Of a stretch of DNA of 6,599 nucleotides, positions 1 through 5,131 are shown piece after piece. Location: assembly GCA_030621535.1 (NCBI GenBank), contig JAUXHM010000061.1, positions 1-6,599 on the forward strand, in the 5' to 3' direction. The translations under genes were made by a program, and so were the position numbers. The notes below the pieces were generated by a model that worked only from the letters and a program-made list of their open reading frames with translations, was not told where the DNA came from and made no database searches. Origin of the DNA: Candidatus Methanophagales archaeon (GTDB taxonomy: Archaea; Halobacteriota; Syntropharchaeia; Alkanophagales; Methanospirareceae). Every line of letters starts with the position of its first letter. Positions within the stretch are counted from its first letter, which is position 1.

Positions 1-90
1 GAAGCAAGTTTCCGTAAAGGTTGGGAGGAAGCATTAGCAGGTGATACCATGCCAGTGTCAGAAGTGTGGGAGAGCATTGATGCCGAGTGA
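1..90 (+). CDS. Antitoxin-like protein, C-terminal fragment (partial at 5' edge)
   Basis: The window opens inside a reading frame whose last 29 residues are visible before a TGA at 88-90. It starts EASFRKGWEEALAGDT and continues through PVSEVWESIDAE. The pattern S-F-R-x-G-W-x-E-A, a short loop, then P-V-x-x-x-W and an acidic end resembles the C-terminal tail of small RelB-like or otherwise unclassified prokaryotic antitoxins. In that role it would bind and neutralise a toxin encoded just downstream. The DNA-binding N-terminus is outside the window, so the family cannot be fixed. An ATG at 80 overlaps its stop codon, as is common in toxin-antitoxin operons, but the following frame is only 27 codons. 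The reading frame is secure; the antitoxin assignment rests on tail resemblance alone. Confidence 0.55.
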   Translation, partial: EASFRKGWEEALAGDTMPVSEVWESIDAE

Positions 91-163
91 ACCTGCCGAA
101 CAGGTGCATATCGTGTATATCCTTAAATTCTACCGCAGAGCACACGGAGAACGCAGAGGATAG
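80..163 (+). pseudogene. Possible truncated toxin ORF overlapping the antitoxin-like gene
   Basis: An ATG at 80 overlaps the end of the antitoxin-like frame by 11 nt and opens a 27-codon frame beginning MPSEPAEQVHIVYILKFY. It ends at a TAG at 161-163. Its last ten or so codons lie inside the left arm of the 132-237 inverted repeat and encode the Arg-rich tail RRAHGERRG, typical of repeat DNA read as protein. One reading is a toxin gene cut short when the repeat arrived. The alternative is a chance short frame. I recognise no toxin fold in 27 residues, so this is weakly supported. Confidence 0.18.
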
Positions 164-237
164 AAGGTTAGCGGTTTAGAGCGTTAGAACGACTACTAAC
201 ACCTAATACCCTCTGTGTACTCGGCGCTCTCCGCGGT
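132..237. repeat. Imperfect inverted repeat (31-nt arms) between convergent genes
   Basis: The left arm at 132-162 (ACCGCAGAG...) matches the reverse complement of 207-237 (ACCGCGGAG...) at 23 of 31 positions without gaps. The 44-nt interior carries further short complementary words, AGGTTAG near 165 and CTAACACCT at 196-204, so the whole 106-nt unit could fold as one long imperfect hairpin. The arms are built from CGCAGAG/ACAGAG words. It fills most of the gap between the plus-strand fragment ending at 90 and the minus-strand Elp3 gene ending at 255. It could be a dispersed palindromic repeat or a hairpin that ends convergent transcripts. There is no strong U-tract directly after either arm. 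Confidence 0.5.
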
Positions 238-254
238 GTTAAATCACTATATTT

Positions 255-1862
255 TTAGACAGTGCCCTTCTTCACCATAAACGGACCTTCACGCTCGTAG
301 CCAAACCGCTCATAATATTCTCGCACGCCTATCCCGCTCATCACCGCTATTTTTCCGTAGTTCCTATCAACTGCTATCTCCTCCGCTTTCTTCAACAAAC
401 GTGCTCCATATCCACGATGCTGCCAGCTATTCCCTTTTCTTTCGCCTAAACCCACTAATTCGCCATACACGTGCAAATCACGAACCAGAGCAGCACCTCG
501 CAACTCTTCCCTGTGTGGGTCGCACGGCAACCTCAGCCTTAAAAGAGCTATTAAAATGTCCTTCTCCACGTCTTCGTAAGAGAGGAAATATTCTGTGCCT
601 CCACATGCCTTGTAGCTCTCCGATAAAAACTTTATATTGCTATTGTCCGCGATTCTGCCCTCTAACCGGGAAAGTCCTGCCTCCCGGCATCTTACACACC
701 TGCATTGATAACCCATCTCATGCAGCCTTTCCTGCGCTAATTGCCTCAGATTGCTCTTCTTCACTCCTGCTTCTATAAATTGCGCTGGAATGTCTCGCTG
801 TATTCGTTGTATTCTCACCCATCGCGGAATTATTCTTTTTGCATAGGTGATTATATCTATCGCTCCTTCCTCATAAATCGGCTCATAATCCCCGTTTTTC
901 CACATTTCATATAGTTTCGTCCCTTTGACCACCAGCGTAGGATATATTTTCAAATAATCCGGCTTGAAGTCCGAATCACAGAAGATACGTTCAAACATCT
1001 TTTTGTCGTCTTCAATAGTCGAACCCGGTAAGCCGAGCATAACGTGAAAGCCTACTTTCAACGCACTGTCCCGCACCTTTCTGTTCGCCACGATCGAATC
1101 TTCTACCGAGTGTCCCCGCTCTATGTTCTCCAGAATCGTGTTAGCAACATGCTGCACACCTAATTCGACTTTTGTAGCGCCCATCTCCAGCATCGAGTCT
1201 ATCTGTTCCCTCTTCGCATAATCGGGTCTCGTCTCGAAAGTAATGCCCGTGTTCCTTATCTCTCGACCTCGCTGCTCCCCAAATTCACGCATCGCATCCA
1301 AACACCTGTTCACGAACCATCTCTGATAATCCAGCGGTCTCGCGGTTAGCGTGCCACCCATCAGTATCAAATCAACCTTCTCAAAATCGTGACCTATTTC
1401 CTCAAGTTGATGCAACCTCACTTTTACTTGCTTGTATGGATCGAAAACCTGCTGAGCAGCGCGAGCGGCAGCTGGCTCCTTGCCTACATAACTCTGTGGC
1501 GACCCAAAATCCGAGCACGGACCACCCGGGCACATTATGCACTTTCCATGTGGACAGGGATACGGAGAAGTCATTACGGCAACCGGGGCAACACCCGAAG
1601 CCGTTCTCATTCTCTTACGTTTCAATCTCTCTTTTAGTTTCGATTCGTCCACAGCCGATTTCAGTACATCCGAATTCCTCGGAATGCTGTGCAACCCATA
1701 TTTGCCGCTTATCTCCTTCTTTAACTTATTTATGCTCTCTGCGCTGGTTATCCCTGTTTCCGCCATAACCTCTGCTATTTCTTTGCATACCAATTCATAG
1801 TTTCTCTGTTCTGCATCAGATTCATCAACCCTGTTCTCAACCTCAAGCGCAACCCCTGTCAT
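255..1862 (-). CDS. elp3: tRNA U34 carboxymethyltransferase Elp3 (radical SAM / GNAT)
   Basis: A 535-residue Elp3-family enzyme. The family uses a radical-SAM domain and acetyl-CoA bound by a GNAT-type domain to place a carboxymethyl group on wobble uridine 34 of tRNAs in the cytoplasm. The N-terminal tRNA-binding part includes IPRNSDVL near residue 60. The cluster motif CPHGKCIMCPGG has Cys103, Cys108 and Cys111. LMGGTLTARP lies near residues 167-176 and a radical-SAM core runs to about 345. Cys387, Cys389 and Cys392 in a linker are candidate zinc ligands. The GNAT domain has the acetyl-CoA loop QHRGYGARLL (481-490) and the signature GVREYYERFGYE (512-523). Length and all expected motifs fit an intact archaeal enzyme. 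The ATG start gives a modest N-terminal extension; the next Met is residue 33. It begins 6 nt after the PAC2 stop codon, so the two are probably co-transcribed. No clear Shine-Dalgarno is visible. Confidence 0.95.
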   Translation of the reverse strand: MTGVALEVENRVDESDAEQRNYELVCKEIAEVMAETGITSAESINKLKKEISGKYGLHSIPRNSDVLKSAVDESKLKERLKRKRMRTASGVAPVAVMTSPYPCPHGKCIMCPGGPCSDFGSPQSYVGKEPAAARAAQQVFDPYKQVKVRLHQLEEIGHDFEKVDLILMGGTLTARPLDYQRWFVNRCLDAMREFGEQRGREIRNTGITFETRPDYAKREQIDSMLEMGATKVELGVQHVANTILENIERGHSVEDSIVANRKVRDSALKVGFHVMLGLPGSTIEDDKKMFERIFCDSDFKPDYLKIYPTLVVKGTKLYEMWKNGDYEPIYEEGAIDIITYAKRIIPRWVRIQRIQRDIPAQFIEAGVKKSNLRQLAQERLHEMGYQCRCVRCREAGLSRLEGRIADNSNIKFLSESYKACGGTEYFLSYEDVEKDILIALLRLRLPCDPHREELRGAALVRDLHVYGELVGLGERKGNSWQHRGYGARLLKKAEEIAVDRNYGKIAVMSGIGVREYYERFGYEREGPFMVKKGTV

Positions 1863-1868
1863 TTTATC

Positions 1869-2675
1869 TTATACATATCCACTCGGTTCTTCTGCCTCTT
1901 GCTCTCGCCTTTGCCCCTGCACCTGTTCATGCATCTCTTCTGTTATTCTACCCTCTGTCATTCCCCTTTCTTCTAAATCCGATGTATCTACTGCGATTCC
2001 TAATATCTCACTGATTTTTTCCAGCAATTCCTTCGCTACATTAAAATCGGGATATTCGGGATCTGCCAACTTTTGCGTGGTGTTTGCAAACAAACAAATG
2101 CCCTTCAGTCCTTTCTCTCGCCCTATCGCAACTACAAGCCCCGAAAACCCGATGAAACTATCTACGTTTGTTTTTTTAATCTCGAATTTATGCATCTCTT
2201 CCAATAACGCTGTGTCGGTCGCACAACCGGTTATCCCCTCTTCTATTACCTGTGCACCGAGCGAAATCACCATTTTTACGTGATATTCCTTAAATAAATC
2301 GGTGACTTTATCCGCAACCACGTATTGGTTAGGAGCATTGTACGCCTGGTAACCCCTTGTTATTATAATGTCCTGTTTCTGCCTAAGCGCATAGAATTCC
2401 ACGCTTGGAAGGTGAGCTACATTGCCTTTCGCCATTTTTGCACCTGCAGCGCTGGGAGCCCCGAGATACGAGGGGCCATAATAAACACTTGGGAATCCAT
2501 ACGAATACAATTCCGCGAATATCCGGGGGTCTGTCTTTTTTACAAGTTCATCTACAACTATTTTCCCTACGGACCTCAGCCCCGATGACCCCACTATGGC
2601 TATTGGTTCCTTCAGGTGTATCCTGCCCCTGTCCTTATCCCGATAATTTATCCACGCTTTTTTCGTTATGCTCAT
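1869..2675 (-). CDS. PAC2-family protein (proteasome assembly chaperone-like)
   Basis: A 268-residue PAC2-domain protein, related to the archaeal proteasome assembly chaperones PbaA/PbaB and eukaryotic PAC2. The start IHLKEPIAIVGSSGLRSVGK (19-38), the central YQAYNAP (109-115) and VISLGA (136-141) segments, and VDSFIGFSGLVVAIGREKGL (171-190) are typical of the family. The domain ends near residue 235. The last roughly 30 residues are polar, rich in Glu, Gln and Arg, and end Gly-Tyr-Val. A penultimate Tyr recalls the HbYX tail with which PbaB and proteasomal ATPases dock on the 20S alpha ring, although Gly is a poor match to the hydrophobic position. It is first in a two-gene minus-strand operon with elp3. 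The start has no Shine-Dalgarno, consistent with a leaderless or short-leader mRNA. The family is secure; the exact partner is not. Confidence 0.88.
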   Translation of the reverse strand: MSITKKAWINYRDKDRGRIHLKEPIAIVGSSGLRSVGKIVVDELVKKTDPRIFAELYSYGFPSVYYGPSYLGAPSAAGAKMAKGNVAHLPSVEFYALRQKQDIIITRGYQAYNAPNQYVVADKVTDLFKEYHVKMVISLGAQVIEEGITGCATDTALLEEMHKFEIKKTNVDSFIGFSGLVVAIGREKGLKGICLFANTTQKLADPEYPDFNVAKELLEKISEILGIAVDTSDLEERGMTEGRITEEMHEQVQGQRREQEAEEPSGYV

Positions 2676-2710
2676 AATTTTTCAGATAAGATTTTTCTAA
2701 AGAAAAGAAA

Positions 2711-2726
2711 AGTTTATGTAGATAAA
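2711..2726 (-). promoter_or_regulatory. Candidate TATA region for the PAC2-elp3 operon
   Basis: Read on the minus strand, 2726-2711 gives TTTATC followed by TACATAAACT, an AT-rich TATA-like stretch about 36-51 nt upstream of the PAC2 start codon. With the usual archaeal spacing of about 25 nt to the start site, the transcript would have a short 5' leader. The whole 2676-2800 spacer is AT-rich, so the exact box is uncertain. Confidence 0.3.
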
Positions 2727-2731
2727 AAGAA

Positions 2732-2752
2732 AAATCCGTGTAAATCCCGTGT
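2732..2752. repeat. Short tandem pair AAATCC(C)GTGT
   Basis: AAATCCGTGT at 2732-2741 is followed directly by AAATCCCGTGT at 2742-2752, differing by one inserted C. It sits in the middle of the divergent promoter region between the PAC2 and CooT-like genes. It may be a relic of a dispersed intergenic repeat or a pair of operator-like half-sites. The sequence alone does not decide. Confidence 0.35.
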
Positions 2753-2761
2753 ATTAATTAA

Positions 2762-2770
2762 CTTAAATAA
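2762..2770 (+). promoter_or_regulatory. Candidate TATA box for the CooT-thiolase operon
   Basis: CTTAAATAA at 2762-2770 is a good archaeal TATA-like box, centred about 35 nt upstream of the ATG at 2801. This would place the transcription start within roughly 10 nt of the start codon. A near-leaderless mRNA agrees with the lack of a Shine-Dalgarno in the A-rich bases just before the ATG; the only GGA (2773-2775) is too far away. Confidence 0.4.
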
Positions 2771-2800
2771 AAGGAAAAGTATAGATTATAAACAACAAAA

Positions 2801-2992
2801 ATGTGCGAATCAAGCGTGTTGGTGGAAAGAGGAGGCGGTAAAACATTGCTGATGGAAGACGTGGTTCATGTAGAAGTTAACGGTGAGGACGTAAAATGCA
2901 CGGGGATATTAGGGGAGACGCAAAGCGCTAAGGGCAGGATAAAGGAAATCAATCTGATGACGCATACGATAGTAATAGAAGATACAATATAG
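2801..2992 (+). CDS. CooT-family nickel-binding protein
   Basis: A 63-residue protein with the hallmarks of the CooT family. It begins Met-Cys, with Cys2 being the nickel ligand in characterised CooT. It is a small beta-rich chain with the segment VMHVEV-like at residues 20-26 (VVHVEVN) and the family end GRIKEINLMTHTIVIED (45-61). Characterised CooT is a homodimeric cytoplasmic protein linked to nickel supply for CO dehydrogenase. Many anaerobic archaea encode relatives of unknown role, sometimes labelled RNA-binding proteins. Length matches the family (about 60-70 residues). It is the first gene of the plus-strand cluster and ends 11 nt before the thiolase, so it is probably co-transcribed. 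No CO dehydrogenase gene is in the window, so a link to nickel delivery here is only by family. Confidence 0.82.
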   Translation: MCESSVLVERGGGKTLLMEDVVHVEVNGEDVKCTGILGETQSAKGRIKEINLMTHTIVIEDTI

Positions 2993-3003
2993 GGTGCGTA
3001 TGA

Positions 3004-4194
3004 ATGAGGGATGTAGCCATAATAGGGATTGGGCATACGAAATTTGGAAGGGCATCGAAAACGTCACTGGAGTTGTTCTCAGAAGCGGCACTGCAAGCAG
3101 TGGACGATGCAGGAGTGGATTTGAAGGACATAGAGGCGTTATTTCAGGGTGCTGCGCTCCCCGGTTTTGAGGAAGGGCAGGTAACGCCCGCGGCATTCTC
3201 TGCTGCCGAACTCAACTTGGGTGGGGGTTCTATACCCGCGACACGCTACGAAGGTGCTTGTGCCTCTGCTTCAATCGCAATACGTGAAGCCGCGGAATGG
3301 GTCGCCTCAGGACAATGTGACATGGTAATGGCAGGTGGGGTGGAAAAAGCGTTGTTGATGGGGACACTATTTGCAACGAGAATATTTGCGATGGCTTGCC
3401 ATGCGCCAACCGAGGGTCCAGCAGGGCTAACTTTTCCAGGCGTTTTCGCAATGGCTGCAAGGCGGTATTCCAAAAATTATGATATTCCCATGGACAAACT
3501 GCGAGAACAAATGGCGCTCGTTTCTGTAAAGAATCACAAGCACGGCGCGTCGAATCCGCTGGCACAGTTCTATAAGAAGATGGGCAACCTGAAGGTAGAA
3601 GATGTAATAAATTCAAAACTGGTGGCAGACCCACTGACGGTTTTAGATTGCTGTCCTTTTTCTGACGGTGCTGCGGCTATCGTGCTCTGCGCCGCGGAAG
3701 AAGCGAGAAAATACACGGATGACCCTGTTTACATATTGGGCACCGGTCAGGGTTCAGGTGGAGCATTATCAAAGATGGATGACTTAACAAAGCCCGATTC
3801 ACGAATAAAGTCTGCGAGGATGGCATTCAAGCATGCGGGGCTCAGTCCTTCGGATATAGACGTGCTTGAACTCCACGATTGTTTTACAATTGCAGAACTG
3901 ATAGCGTTGGAGAGTATGGGATTCTTTGAATGGGGCGAAGCGGCAGATGCAACTGCGGATGGGCAAACGGAATCCGACGGAAAAATACCGGTGAATATGT
4001 CTGGGGGGTTAATCGGCAAAGGGCATCCGATAGGAGCAACGGGAGCATCTCAGGTTTACTGGATAGTTAAGCAAATGAGAGGAGAAGCAGCAAAAGGGAA
4101 TCAAATTGACCCTGTTCCGGAGTATGGCATGACCGATACACTTGGAGGCGACTTCGGGACGCTATGTCATATTATACTCGGGAGGGGGAAATAG
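3004..4194 (+). CDS. Thiolase-family protein, SCP-x/archaeal type (acetyl-CoA C-acetyltransferase-like)
   Basis: A full-length 396-residue thiolase. The family condenses two acyl-CoAs or cleaves a 3-ketoacyl-CoA with CoA. The nucleophile is Cys86 in EGACASAS. The oxyanion/active-site segment reads ELHDCF (289-294), the HDCF variant of SCP-x and archaeal thiolases rather than NEAF. The catalytic His341 lies in GGLIGKGHPIGATGASQ, and a late Cys388 lies in GGDFGTLCHI. Archaeal thiolases of this type work with a DUF35 protein, and in methanogens the pair assembles with HMG-CoA synthase to channel acetoacetyl-CoA. Here DUF35 follows after a 420-bp insertion and a 3-hydroxyacyl-CoA dehydrogenase comes next, suggesting acetoacetyl-CoA or longer ketoacyl-CoA metabolism. 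AGGGTG at 2992-2997 is a weak Shine-Dalgarno. Substrate chain length is not readable from sequence. Confidence 0.92.
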   Translation: MRDVAIIGIGHTKFGRASKTSLELFSEAALQAVDDAGVDLKDIEALFQGAALPGFEEGQVTPAAFSAAELNLGGGSIPATRYEGACASASIAIREAAEWVASGQCDMVMAGGVEKALLMGTLFATRIFAMACHAPTEGPAGLTFPGVFAMAARRYSKNYDIPMDKLREQMALVSVKNHKHGASNPLAQFYKKMGNLKVEDVINSKLVADPLTVLDCCPFSDGAAAIVLCAAEEARKYTDDPVYILGTGQGSGGALSKMDDLTKPDSRIKSARMAFKHAGLSPSDIDVLELHDCFTIAELIALESMGFFEWGEAADATADGQTESDGKIPVNMSGGLIGKGHPIGATGASQVYWIVKQMRGEAAKGNQIDPVPEYGMTDTLGGDFGTLCHIILGRGK

Positions 4195-4198
4195 GGAA

Positions 4199-4226
4199 TA
4201 GCCACTAGGGACTAGCCACTAGGGAA
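4199..4226 (+). repeat. Two-copy 14-nt tandem repeat forming the left end of the element
   Basis: TAGCCACTAGGGAC (4199-4212) is followed at once by TAGCCACTAGGGAA (4213-4226), identical at 13 of 14 positions. The right end of the element has the same word once in inverse orientation, continuing into a second partial TAGGGG. On either side of the tandem pair are near-copies of a purine-rich word, AGGGGGAAATAGGGAA (4183-4198) and AGGGGGGAAATGGGAA (4226-4241). The second supplies the ribosome binding site of the four-helix-bundle gene. Confidence 0.7.
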
Positions 4227-4242
4227 GGGGGGAAATGGGAAA

Positions 4243-4536
4243 ATGATAAATTCGTATCAGGATCTGGAGGTGTGGAAGAAGGCAATGGAGTTGGTGACGG
4301 ATATTTATAAAATCACACAAACTTTTCCAAAGGAAGAACTTTATGGTTTGACAAATCAACTGCGCCGGGCATCTGTGTCGGTGCCTGCGAACATAGCTGA
4401 GGGGTGGGGGCGAGGAACAACAAAGGGGTATATACAATTCTTGAGAATAGCCAGAGGCTCTCTTTTAGAAGTAGAAACACTAATGACAATATCCTACAAC
4501 CTCGGATATGTGAACGCTCAAGACTTGCAAGAATAA
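4243..4536 (+). CDS. Four-helix-bundle protein (23S rRNA IVS family), truncated after helix 3
   Basis: A 97-residue product clearly of the IVS/four-helix-bundle family. It has YQDLEVWKKAMEL (5-17) as helix 1, then FPKEELYGLTNQLRRAS (28-44), then VPANIAEGWGRG (47-58) leading to GYIQFLRIARGSLLEVETL (62-80) in helix 3. Such proteins form small helical-bundle oligomers. They were first found encoded in intervening sequences of bacterial 23S rRNA genes and are common as stand-alone genes of unknown function. The family is usually about 115-125 residues. Here a TAA at codon 98 ends the chain, and the missing helix is still encoded in frame to 4602. The ATG at 4243 follows a strong purine-rich leader (GGGGGG at 4227-4232). 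The encoded product is probably a damaged or shortened version. Confidence 0.85.
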   Translation: MINSYQDLEVWKKAMELVTDIYKITQTFPKEELYGLTNQLRRASVSVPANIAEGWGRGTTKGYIQFLRIARGSLLEVETLMTISYNLGYVNAQDLQE

Positions 4537-4605
4537 ATATTACAAAAAATCATTGAAATAAGCAAGATGATGAACGCCGTAATAAACAGCTTAAAACACC
4601 CCTAG
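4537..4605 (+). pseudogene. In-frame remnant of helix 4 of the four-helix-bundle gene
   Basis: Directly after the TAA at 4534-4536 the same frame continues for 22 codons, ILQKIIEISKMM then NAVINSLKHP, and ends at a TAG at 4603-4605. This matches the family's usual ending, a helix with the pattern E-I-S-K/R-M-L/M-N-x-x-I-x-S-L. Joined across the stop the gene would encode 120 residues, the normal family length. The closing TAG lies in the right inverted-repeat arm. A single substitution from AAA, GAA, CAA or TTA would explain the TAA. A sequencing error or stop readthrough are the alternatives. Confidence 0.75.
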
Positions 4606-4618
4606 TCCCTAGTGGCTA
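4602..4618 (-). repeat. Right inverted-repeat arm of the element
   Basis: CTAGTCCCTAGTGGCTA is the exact reverse complement of 4199-4215. It contains the TAG that would end the full-length four-helix-bundle frame (4603-4605) and a GTG (4612-4614) in frame with DUF35. It ends 5 nt before the first DUF35 ATG, so pairing of the two arms in an mRNA would lie right against that start. Confidence 0.8.
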
Positions 4619-4623
4619 ATAAA

Positions 4624-5094
4624 ATGATGACGACAAAAAAGGTGATAGGAAAAGAGCAAGAAGAAATAGAGAAAGAATATAAGGAATACACGGTTTTAAG
4701 CCTCGCCGAGTATGAAGAAGGCTTGAGGAACGGGAAATTGTTAGGGTTGAGATGTGCGTCTTGTGGCGGGATAACCTGCCATCCAATGCCTGTTTGCCAG
4801 TGGTGTGGTGGCAGAAGCCTTGCGAGAGTGGAATTATGTGGTGAGGGGGAGTTGATGACGTTTACGGTGATTCGCGTGCCATCAGAGGGATTTGAAGAGG
4901 AAGCGCCTTATATCCCCTGCCTGGTGAAGACAAAGGAGGGACCTTGTGTTATAGGGCGGCTTGATTACGATACAGAAAGTGCAACGCAAGAACTAATCGG
5001 TAAGCAGGTGAAGATGAGCGGTACGCACACCTGTAAAGGCGATAAGTTCTCTGACGGGGCTCATACGTGTCCGGTATTTAAAATACAAGAATAA
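4624..5094 (+). CDS. DUF35 zinc-ribbon / OB-fold protein (thiolase partner)
   Basis: A 156-residue Zn-ribbon/OB-fold protein of the DUF35 family. Numbered from the ATG at 4624, a helical N-terminus with LSLAEYEEGLRNGKLLGLRC (25-44) leads into the rubredoxin-like zinc ribbon Cys44-x2-Cys47 and Cys58-x2-Cys61. An OB-fold follows, with GEGELMTFTVIRVPSEGF (73-90) and PCVIGRLDYD (107-116). The C-terminus has two extra Cys, 137 and 149. In archaea such proteins bridge a thiolase and HMG-CoA synthase; relatives are partners of other SCP-x-type thiolases. Its thiolase lies just beyond the inserted element. Start choice: a GTG at 4612 would add four residues encoded by the inverted repeat, so ATG 4624 or 4627 is preferred. 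There is no good Shine-Dalgarno, possibly because the insertion replaced the native leader. Confidence 0.88.
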   Translation: MMTTKKVIGKEQEEIEKEYKEYTVLSLAEYEEGLRNGKLLGLRCASCGGITCHPMPVCQWCGGRSLARVELCGEGELMTFTVIRVPSEGFEEEAPYIPCLVKTKEGPCVIGRLDYDTESATQELIGKQVKMSGTHTCKGDKFSDGAHTCPVFKIQE

Positions 5095-5131
5095 AGCACC
5101 TTAATTTTATGAAAAGGACAAAAGAAAAGCC

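Larger units (their letters stand above)
4199..4618. mobile_element. Inverted-repeat-bounded element carrying a four-helix-bundle (IVS-type) gene
   Basis: TAGCCACTAGGGACTAG at 4199-4215 is perfectly repeated in inverse orientation at 4602-4618 (17 of 17). The 420-bp interval contains one gene of the 23S-rRNA-intervening-sequence protein family and nothing else. It separates thiolase and DUF35 genes that are usually adjacent and functionally paired. There is no transposase or other recombinase in it, so if mobile it would depend on functions in trans or on an RNA-level mechanism. In ribosomal intervening sequences the ends of the insert are also complementary and pair into a stem. I see no convincing target-site duplication. 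Calling it mobile is an inference from structure and location. Confidence 0.5.

Noticed and set aside
132..237. CRISPR array or intrinsic terminator
   Set aside because: There are only two arms in inverse orientation with no regular spacers, and no strong U-tract after the hairpin.
401..778. Plus-strand open frame of 125 codons opposite elp3
   Set aside because: It is entirely antisense to the Elp3 GNAT and linker region, with no motif or plausible ribosome binding site.
3230..3634. Minus-strand open frame of 134 codons opposite the thiolase
   Set aside because: It is antisense to the catalytic part of the thiolase, has low-complexity Pro/Leu-rich content and no family resemblance.
4183..4241. 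Target-site duplication flanking the four-helix-bundle element
   Set aside because: The two purine-rich near-copies are both on the left side; nothing comparable follows the right arm at 4619-4640, so they do not flank the element.
4612..4614. GTG as the DUF35 start codon
   Set aside because: It lies within the right inverted-repeat arm and would add only four residues before Met-Met; the ATGs at 4624/4627 are simpler. It cannot be excluded.
4199..4618. Actual 23S rRNA intervening sequence
   Set aside because: The flanks are protein-coding thiolase and DUF35 genes with no rRNA sequence, so this is not an insertion in an rRNA gene.
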